A stretch of 64,000 nucleotides of DNA from the NCBI GenBank assembly GCA_019925095.2, contig CM034395.1, positions 2,056,001 to 2,120,000 on the forward strand. Reading direction: 5' to 3'. A model generated the notes under the pieces. It had not been told where the DNA came from and ran no database searches. It saw only the letters and a program-made list of their open reading frames with translations. The stretch's first letter is position 1, and every line of letters begins with the position of its first letter. Source of the stretch: Dendrolimus kikuchii (taxonomy: Eukaryota; Arthropoda; Insecta; Lepidoptera; Lasiocampidae). Position numbers and translations under genes: made by a program. Shown piece by piece: positions 56,362 through 64,000 of the stretch.

Positions 56362-56473
56362 TGACATTTATCAAGATTCAAAAATAATTGATAATTATTG
56401 CAAGAAAATTCAATCCGATAGACTTTATGACCTTGCATATATTAGTGTCGTCAGCATACATTAAACGACTGCT

Positions 56474-56656
56474 ATGCATAAAGGCCTTGTCGATATTGTT
56501 TACGTAGATTTTAAATTATACAATTACAGGCGAATGCTCGCCGTGTGGAAGCACCTTAAGAGAATTGCAATGAACGGTGACGCCATCGTTTTAGCTATAT
56601 ATTCATCTATGAACTACCCTCAGTACAAAAATTTCACCCAAAAAATTTTTCTTTAA
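56474..56656 (+). pseudogene. Same ORF in unit 1, frameshifted
   Basis: 60 codons, MHKGLVDIVYVDFKLYNYRR to FTQKIFL-stop. The T-run CCAAAAAATTTTTCTTTAAG against AAAAAATTTGCTTTAAGG in unit 2 shifts the frame and removes the last 15 residues. Confidence 0.3.
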
Positions 56657-57258
56657 GGAATGGGCACAAATAAATGTTACGCTAAAAAGCAGGCATATAT
56701 AACACAACTGTAACACCTTTATACAACAAAAGGTATAATGAAACGGAACAATCTTTCCTGATCGTCGTTAAACTATAAAAATGTCCCGCGGAATATAAAG
56801 ATCTTGTTCTTAACTAAAGGACGTATTACACTTACACGTAAACACAGGCGTTTTCTTATTAATAAGCGTATACTCCAACTTCACTTCGTATTTATTAATA
56901 CTGACATAATACTAAGAGTAAAGTTACTCTAGCGTTAAGATTAGCGCTAGACTAATTTTACTCCTAGTATTGATCGTGTACTAGCAGAAGGTGATGTCAG
57001 GAGCCTTAAGAACAGACGAGCGTGCATGACAAGAGTTATGAATGTGAAAGAAGCAAGTGAGGTGTGTAAGAATGGGCCTAAATGGCGCTCTATTGTTCGT
57101 GCCTACCCCGCAAGGGAACTGGCGTGAAATTATGTATGTATGTATATGACATTTATCAAGATTCAAAAATAATTGATAATTATTGCAAGAAAATTCAATC
57201 CGATAGACTTTATGACCTTGCATATTTTAGTGTCGTCAGCATACATTAAACGACTGCT

Positions 57259-57486
57259 ATGCATAAAGGCGTTGTTGATATTGTTTATGTAGATTTTAAA
57301 TTATACAATTACAGGCGAATGCTCGCCGTGTGGAAGCACTTGAAGAGAATTGCAATGAACAGTGACGCCATCATTTTAGCTGTATATTCATCTATGAACT
57401 ACCCTCAGTACAAAAATTTCACCCAAAAAATTTGCTTTAAGGAATGGGCACAAATAAATGTTACGCTAAAAAACAAGCATATATAA
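57259..57486 (+). CDS. Unidentified 75-residue ORF in duplicated unit 2 (doubtful)
   Basis: Starts MHKGVVDIVYVDFKLYNYRR and ends INVTLKNKHI. I recognise no domain. The protein is basic, with no signal peptide or membrane segment. The paired copy in unit 1 is broken by a 1-bp insertion. Between the copies I count four amino-acid changes against three silent codon differences, which gives no sign of selection on protein. It may be a fragment of a larger mobile-element ORF. Confidence 0.25.
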   Translation: MHKGVVDIVYVDFKLYNYRRMLAVWKHLKRIAMNSDAIILAVYSSMNYPQYKNFTQKICFKEWAQINVTLKNKHI

Positions 57487-57745
57487 CACAACTGTAACAC
57501 CTTTATACAACAAAAGGTATAATAAAACGGAACAATCTTTCCTGATCGTCGTTAAACTATAAAAATGTCCCGCGGAATATAAAGATCTTGTTCTTAACTA
57601 AAGGACGTATTACACTTACACGTAAACACAGGCATTTTCTTATTAATAAGCGTATACTCCAACTTTACTTCATATTTATAAATACTGACATAATACTAAG
57701 AGTAAAGTTACTCTAGCGATAGCTAGACTAATTTTACTCCTAGTA

Positions 57746-57928
57746 TTGATCGTGTACTAGCAGAAGGTGATGTCAGGAGCCTTAAGAACAGACGAGCTTT
57801 CATGACAAGAGTTATGAATGTCAAAGAGGCAAGTGAGGTGTGTAAGAATAAGCCTAAATGGCACTCTGTTGTTCGTGCCTACCCCGCAAGGGAACTGGCG
57901 TGAAGTTATGTATGTATGTATTGTCAGT
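57746..57928 (+). mobile_element. LINE-A 3' end at the right edge of the tandem duplication
   Basis: Starts at the same ATTGATCGTGTACTAGCAG junction as the second unit but carries KPKWHSVV, not the NGPKWRSIV of the other two units. It ends in TATG and then diverges. Confidence 0.8.
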
Positions 57929-59575
57929 ATTAACCAAATTCAGTATTAATAAATACGAAATAAAGTTGGAGTTTACTAAATCGACTTTACTTTCTCAGTA
58001 AAAGTTACTCGGAGCTATCGGATAGTTTTAGGTTGGATTATGCTTAGATTAATCGGTTATTTTAATTAGTAGCCTTTAAAAACATTTATTTTTTATGACG
58101 TTTTTATAATCTTTAACCCTGCAATTCAGTATTATCAGTATTTCCGAAACAGAAAACAACATTCGAAATATTAATACTAAAATATCACGATATGAATTTT
58201 TAACATGCCCTATTTCTCCATCTTCAGCCCAATAGCACCGTTTTATTATTGGTTCAAATATTATAAGTTTTATTTGATTTTACGCGATTAAAATATACGA
58301 AATTACGAGTAAGTGAAAAAATAAAAACCTGCTGCAAAACAAAAAAACACGTTTGAAGACACTAACGCGGACATCAAAGTAAGCTCCGAACAATAACTTA
58401 TTTATAACTTCACTCTCTTAAATCTGTCTACTGACATTGTAAATGTCTTCTGTCAACACTAATTGTCAGTTTATGTCATTTTCATTCACCTAGTCGGTCT
58501 TTTTAGTTTCAAATGTATAAACGTTACCATAAATTTGTAATTACTCTTGGTGTAAGGAAGGTATTGTTACCGTGCGGATACTTTTTGTTTACTAATAACA
58601 TTGTTATAATGAAGTTAACACTTGGTTATGTACAGAGTAACTAGTTCAGCTTAAGCTTAGTCGGAATAATCCTAGGAGTAAGACATTTTTATTAATAAAA
58701 CGGACGAAATATAGTACTGTAGCAAAAAGTTCGTAAAACTTTGTCTAAGAAATGAATGTCTTTCTCCAGGATTGACATACATAAATCATTTGTAAGAAAT
58801 GTTTGATAGATAAATATATTTTTAATTTACATTAAAGTATGGACCAAAAAAAGACCACCCTAGGCTGAGATTGATAGATTTTTAATACTGGTGATGAAGC
58901 ACTCTATAAATAGTTTAACAAGTATAGACACTAAAGAAAAAAGGAGAAGAAGAAAGAAAGGAGAAAGAAAAGGGCTTACAGCCTAATCACGACTCTGTTG
59001 CTGAGAGCTTCATGCAAGAATGCTCGATCAAATCGCTTATAGCGTCGCTCGCTAAGCCCAAACTCGTGACCAGGCTGTTAATAATAATTATGTTTCGTTA
59101 CATAATTATTTTATTTAGAGTCATTGGAATTTATTTTCCTGCATTAGACAAAACAAAATCAAAACTATTTTGTATTGTTGTTGATAAAAGATATGTTCCA
59201 GTCTTCGATGGTTTTATTTTCTTATCCACAATCAGGTATCTTAATTTGTAAATGTTAATAATACGTGAGGCTCCATGTAATAATCGGCGAGGGGGGTGTG
59301 AAGCTTATGTACGTCACGGTTGACGCGCCTGTCAAATGACGTTGACAGACGCGTTCCGTTTCTATTACAATGTAGCGTAGGAGTGTAGTATCGCCCTAAT
59401 ACATATTTCACGAAGCGGTCAATAGTGTCCCCCTGTGACCACTTACAATGGCACCGAACAGTAAAAGAAAGTGGGATTTTGTTTTTCCACACTTAACCTT
59501 GTTTTACGCTCCCCTAGACGCTATTCAAAGATTGGAAATGTCGGAAAGTTCAAATTTCAATACAAACTTCACATA
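57929..59575. other. Large unassigned stretch
   Basis: 57930-57985 is an inverted relative of the end of the tandem units (see findings). A 79-codon frame at 59012-59251 has a hydrophobic middle but no known domain. 59270-59420 is GC-richer. Confidence 0.4.
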
Positions 59576-59810
59576 TTGCAACGGAGAGAGAATACAATTT
59601 CCTGCGGCCCACAGTCAGGTGGTGTAGAGTATGCCGCCATAACAACCTTGAGTTGTGTTCCGGTATTACTGGCCAAGTTCCAGTGATCCTTAAGAGAGCA
59701 GCATCGCATATGTAGCACCTTTGGTGTTGCAAATGTCCATAGGCGATGGTAAACACTTTCCATCAGGTGGACACTCTGCCTGTCTGCTAAATTAATGCAA
59801 TATATAAAAA
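59576..59810 (+). mobile_element. Repeat S, long form, deleted
   Basis: GCAACGGAGAGAGAATACAA; jumps from CAGTCAGGTGGT to AGAGTATGCCGCC, losing the GGATGGCTACC part; ends AATGCAATATATAAAAA. Confidence 0.75.
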
Positions 59811-60129
59811 ATATCTATATGTCTATCTATAATGTATTAAAACCGTTGGAAGTTTACATTTCCACAATGAATTTCTAGAAGAGATAAAAATAGCAGGGGG
59901 GGCTAATTTTTGATCAGACCCCCCCCCCCCCAGTTTTTCTGTCTGTCTGTTAGTATCTTTTATTAGTAGATAATTGTAGAATTTATTGTAACACGTATCA
60001 ACAAGAACAGAATAGAATAGAACATACCTTACTGCACACAAGAAAGCAGATTACATCAGTATTAACAATATTTCAAATGCTACTGTCGGCGGTCTTATGG
60101 CTTACAGTGATGTCATCCAGACAACCTTG

Positions 60130-60132
<3 letters not shown>

Positions 60133-60225
<93 letters not shown>
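60133..60225. repeat. (TA)n microsatellite, ~93 bp
   Basis: Perfect TA run immediately before a repeat E copy. Confidence 0.95.
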
Positions 60226-60228
<3 letters not shown>

Positions 60229-60450
60229 TACAGCTCAAAAATGTCCCACTGCTGTGCTCGGGCCTACCATTATTGGGGGAACGGACAGTATACCGGCCAC
60301 GCTTTTCCAAGGCGGCTTAGCTGGTTTGACACATCCGTTATCACGATGTGCAGGTTGCATCACGATGTTTTCCTTCACCGTTGTTAGCACCCCCCCCCGG
60401 TAATAATATGCACATTAGATCAGAAAACTGACTAAGTGGGACATGCGTTA
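60226..60450 (+). mobile_element. Repeat E
   Basis: Follows a (TA)n tract; CAGCTCAAAAATGTCCCACT to GACTAAGTGGGACATGCG. A C9 run interrupts the GTTAGCACGTGG block near 60390-60400. Confidence 0.7.
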
Positions 60451-60454
60451 TGGT

Positions 60455-60680
60455 CAGGATATAATATAATTTATATACCTTCATAGTTTACAAATTAAAA
60501 TCTACCTAATTATGCAAAGAATTTAATCTTTCTTCAATCTACATTGACACATTTTAAATTATTTTATTGTACACTGTTACGTTTTATCGCATTAACCGGT
60601 AGACCGGGTACAATTACCACGTGCTAATGGTGAAAGAAAATACCGTGGTGGGTACACCCATAAATTCTTCTTCTCCGTCG
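60455..60680 (-). mobile_element. LINE-C 3' untranslated region
   Basis: Follows the LINE-C stop. A stretch with TTTTCTTTCACCATTAGCAC near 60625 matches the tail of repeat E. The terminal ~110 bp (complement of 60460-60570) recurs at about 48090-48206. Confidence 0.55.
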
Positions 60681-61508
60681 TCACACTCTTGGCAGAGTGG
60701 TCGTGGTCCTCATGACAGGGGTGGTGGCAAGCTTCACAATTCGTCGCCATTCCTCTCGTACTGTAGCTTTCCTCGTGCATTCGTGAAGTGGGACATTTAG
60801 TGCGGATTTGATTTGGTCGGTCCAACGCATTGGTGATCTACCGCGCGCCCTCGTGCCCTCCACTTTGCCCTGGACCACGAGTCGCTCCACCGACGTGTCC
60901 TCTCGTCGTGTAATATGTCCAAAGAAAGTGAGAATACGACCTTGAACGATGGAGGAGAGACGTTGTTTTATGTCGAGTTCTTCGAGGATTGAGACGTTGG
61001 TTCGGAACTGTGTCCAGGCTAAGCGAAGCATTTGACTCCAACACCACATTTCTAAAGCGTCTATCTTCTTTCTCTCACTTTCTCTTATAGTCCACGTTTA
61101 GGCGCCATAAAGAAATATGGGAAACACTAGTGCCCTGACAAGTCGCATTTTAGTGGCCTTTGTGATGTTTCCGTTTCTCCATATCTTCCCAAGCCGATCC
61201 ATGGCGGACCTGGTGATAGCCATGCGCCGTTTGATCTCTTCCGCGCATCCGCCATTGTTCGATATTAGCGCACCAAGGTAGATGTATGATTGAATGACGT
61301 CACAATTCGCAATTTTAGTTACTTCGGGCGAGTTATTGTTGAGTCGATCAACAATCATAATCTTCGTCTTGCTGCGATTTATCTTTAGGCCAAAATCAAG
61401 GCTTACTTGTTCCATTTTGGTTAACAGGGATTGCATATTGCTGATGCTTGTTACACCCATAAATGTAAACCCTGTAAATGGGAAGCCCGAGCTCTTTTGG
61501 ACTGTCAT
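60681..61508 (-). pseudogene. LINE-C reverse-transcriptase 3' half, one nonsense codon
   Basis: On the minus strand one frame reads QSLLTKMEQVSLDFGLKINR, SKTKIMIVDRLN, YIYLGALISNNGGCAEEIKR, LVRALVFPIFLYGA, stop (TAA, complement of 61098-61100), TWTIRESERKKIDALEMWCW, IVQGRILTFFGHITRRED and GRSPMRWTDQIKSALN. The FGLKINRSKTK and YLGALIS blocks are the end of the RT domain of RTE/CR1-like elements; YGAETW is expected where the stop lies, so a single GAA-to-TAA change explains it. The N-terminal part is lost before about 61440. The 3' UTR runs on to about 60455. Confidence 0.85.
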
Positions 61509-61557
61509 GATTATTATACCCGGGGATCGTCTGCCAGTTCAAGGGGGCTGTGATATA

Positions 61558-61923
61558 TCATTATATTAATACGTGAAGCAAAAACTTTGTACTGTTTTTA
61601 CGAAAATTGCGCGGACGGAGGAGTATGAAATTTCGCACACTTATAGTTTATACAGAGAAGGAGTGCAGAATGCTATTTTTTTTTTAATTATGCATAAAAA
61701 AATACATTAAATCATTAAAAAAATACATTACACACTCTACCATGCAATTGACACACACAGGCATGTACTCTTTTGTTTATTTTTAAATTCAAATGAACAG
61801 TGTAGCGTTGGTGAAATCTGTGATTGTAGAAGTATATTGTCTTTGAGAACAGAACCTTAATAATGTTCAGACTTATAATTTAAATTAATTATCATTGAAT
61901 TTCGACCACTGGGCGACCATTAG
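61558..61923 (+). mobile_element. Helitron family D, 366 bp
   Basis: Starts TCATTATATTAATACGTGAA, ends CGACCACTGGGCGACCATTA, G before T. The direct neighbour on the left is LINE-C. Confidence 0.65.
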
Positions 61924-63267
61924 TAATAATAAATGCTGCACGGCTCAAGTTTGTCGCTTTGATATTAGTCCGATTTGACAATCGGTGGCACTTTAACTCT
62001 GTTTCACAATATGAGACCCGCAGACGCGGCGCTACGATCGCGCAATGAAATGTTAGAAAGACAAAATAATTTTAGAACTTCCGATTTAAAGTATTAAAAA
62101 ATATAATAAAATTATAATGTAACATTTATAAACTCTTGGTAATGATCTGTGTGATTAGTTCCATTTTTTACTACAGGACTTTCTCCATGAGACATACTCT
62201 ATTGAAATCGTTGCTTTATTATAATCCCTATATCAGGACACCACATATATAGCAAGACATGTGACAACGTAAAAAGGACTTCTGTTTAGGCCAATTATTT
62301 CGATTGGTTCATTTCTTTGATTATATGATCGGAATGAAGTCAGTCACGCCGACATATTCCGATCTGTGCCCTTCTAAGGAGGCTTATTGGCCAACGATGT
62401 TATGTCGTCACTCTATGACATTGAAGGGACAAAATCGCACCACCGCCCCAATATTTTAATAAGTCGAATATCCTACACGATCACGCGCGCATGGTGACCC
62501 GCTCCGCAGCCATATCTATATGTGCTAATTTAATTATATTAATATAAACCGCCATTTGTGTATGACAAAAAAGACTATGCAATACCACTGTATGCAACAA
62601 ATTGATCCTCGAAGACCGCTGCCAGACGTCTCCAGGCTTGCCGAATTGGGAGAAGTGCAGTTTCGGGAGGTTAAGGTTAGAGACCAGATTTTCCTTCCCA
62701 TATGATCCATCGGATGCAATGATTCATGTAATTGTCCTGCCGTCCACTGTTCTTGAGCTATATTATCGAAGGCCGCACCAGTCCAGGGGGTAGGGCGTTT
62801 ATTATACAACCGCCGCCACGTGGTATGCTATAGGGGAGGTGTGGAAGGACTTCAAAATTTACCCTCGGCACCACCAACTCCTAAAATAATTAATCGATAA
62901 ATATATTATAATCTTCCCATCCCTAATACCTCAAAGCTTAAATCCGTTCGCGAAAACAAATCCCCGCCGCATGGCCTCAGGTGTCAGTTTTTAATAAAGG
63001 CCCAATCAGTCGGCCGCCGGATGCGCCGCCATGGCGCTCTTCCGGCCGGAAATGGAGCTCGTGTTTGAGCGCCCTCTGCTGGCTTCCGGCGCCGGAAACG
63101 ACGGTGTCGCCCGCGGCGGAGCCTAAATGAACTTTGCGATACGTTAGAGCAATAACTCGGCTTAAAAATGGGGTTCGGGAGGCTTTTTGAGCCGTTTGAT
63201 GTCCCTCGATTGTGATAACGAGTTTCTTTGTTTTGTTACATTTTTTCTGCGACAAATACATTTCATT
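61924..63267. other. Unassigned stretch with a GC-rich island
   Basis: A 91-codon minus frame at 62534-62809 has no assignable domain. 62960-63130 is strongly GC-rich and holds a 31-codon frame (63031-63126) with a GCCGCCATGG start context. Confidence 0.35.
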
Positions 63268-63548
63268 TACATACATACATACATAACTTCACGCCAGTTC
63301 CCTTGCGGGGTAGGCACGAACTACAAGGCGCCATTTAGGCTTATTCTTACACACCTCACTTGCTTCTTTGACATTCATAACTCTTGTCATGCACGCTCGT
63401 CTGTTCTTAAGGCTCCTGACATCACCTTCTGCTAGTACACGATCAATTTGATCATGGAAGGTGTGTCATGGCCTTCCACGACTTCTGCATCCATCCACTT
63501 TTGCATTGTATATCTGTTTAGTCATTCTTTCATCATGAATTCTTTCCG
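63268..63548 (-). mobile_element. LINE-A 3' fragment
   Basis: CATA units, complement of ARELA-stop to MHDERMTKQ; the match stops at TCATGAATTCTTTCCGCAT. Confidence 0.85.
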
Positions 63549-63592
63549 CATTTCATTTAATTTTCATATATTGTGCAATGCTAGACCATATA

Positions 63593-63705
63593 CAATGTAA
63601 ACTCTATATAACGACACTGAAGGGACTTTCTTACGTCTTTTGCTACACCAATAATTTTGTTGTATTTGTTTATAATATTTTCTTAAGTTTTCGCGACTTG
63701 TATAC
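63593..63705. mobile_element. Same MITE family, one end
   Basis: CAATGTAAACTCTATATAAC after TA, then the complement of the right part to AATTTTGTTGTATTTG. Interrupted by repeat G. Confidence 0.6.
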
Positions 63706-64000
63706 ATAATAAAACTACGTTTTAACAGTTTTAAGCGCGGTAATTTATTTGATTTTGATTATTCCGACGTTTCGGCCACTTTTCACTGGCCGTGATCACG
63801 GAAGACAAAGATGTCAATTGTCAACGAGTATTGTTACAGTTTTATTTAGCCTACCGCCAACTTGTTCATTTTAATTATTTACTTTAAATTTTGTTTATGG
63901 GTTATTATTTACTCATGGGAGCCTAATCTAATTTACCACCGCTTCGCAACATGTCATGGCTTGAAGAGAAGAAGCGGTGCAAGAAACTCTTCAGCAAGCA
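63706..64000 (+). repeat. Repeat G, copy running off the window
   Basis: Same start (TAATAAAACTACGTTTTAAC) and same LINE-H-antisense end as 43221-43560, with scattered substitutions. It cuts into a MITE end at its left. Confidence 0.65.

Larger units (their letters stand above)
56185..57745 (+). repeat. Tandem duplication, two units of ~785 and ~776 bp
   Basis: Unit 1 is about 56185-56969 and unit 2 about 56970-57745. Each begins ATTGATCGTGTACTAGCAG (LINE-A 3' end), runs through ATTGATAATTATTGCAAGAA, a small ORF, and ends TTTTACTCCTAGT. A third ATTGATCGTG start follows at 57746. The units differ at a few per cent of positions by eye. Confidence 0.8.

Noticed and set aside
60113..60320. Tyr-Ile repeat proteins on both strands
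   Set aside because: They are translations of the (TA)n tract.
62534..62809. 91-codon minus ORF as a host gene
   Set aside because: The composition resembles an eroded LINE end, but no motif is clear enough to assign; left as unassigned sequence.

Overview
This is eukaryotic DNA: AT-rich, almost gene-free, and densely packed with transposable elements. The repeat mix suggests an insect, most likely a butterfly or moth (Lepidoptera). It includes short Helitrons that start TC and end CTAG, 5'-truncated LINEs with (TATG)n or poly(A) tails, a tRNA-like SINE, TA-flanked MITEs and solo LTRs with 4-bp target duplications. The order-level assignment is an inference from family resemblance; no search was run.

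One host gene can be fully supported. It is a four-exon SLC22-type (organic cation/anion transporter-like) major facilitator gene on the minus strand, CDS 28738-31331. All splice junctions can be read and join in frame to give a 538-residue, 12-helix protein. Its second intron holds a LINE fragment. No other stretch could be shown to encode a conserved host protein. A few GC-rich stretches (44390-44480, 53100-53990, 62960-63130) could be untranslated exons or promoters of genes outside the window.

Layout. 1-28000: scattered repeats, including a Helitron with internal ~118-bp minisatellite units (2367-2929), three solo LTRs (9790, 15859, 19434), a TA-flanked MITE (14721-15196), a long CA tract (18006-18170) and a Helitron nested in another (27047-27660). 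28000-31400: the transporter gene. 31800-41500: two more solo LTRs (one broken by a LINE), the longest LINE-A copy (33590-34240), a long-TIR foldback element (38281-38825) with a palindrome next to it, and a LINE-B copy. 41500-49050: more repeats of the same families and a strong hairpin at 46354-46433. 49650-52780: a Helitron cluster ending in head-to-tail units that share junctions. 54567-55449: a LINE tail that is homologous to the commonest short repeat, then a tRNA-like SINE joined to a LINE fragment. 56185-57928: a ~780-bp tandem duplication carrying an unidentified small ORF. 60226-61508: an almost intact LINE-C 3' half with a short repeat that shares its tail. The window ends inside another repeat.

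The repeats are given local labels (LINE-A, LINE-B, LINE-C, LINE-H, repeat S, repeat E, repeat G, Helitron families) because no database was available. The main biological story is how these elements depend on each other: short repeats carrying LINE tails, Helitrons joining end to end, and repeated nesting. I found no CRISPR array, operon or bacterial-type system, and none is expected.
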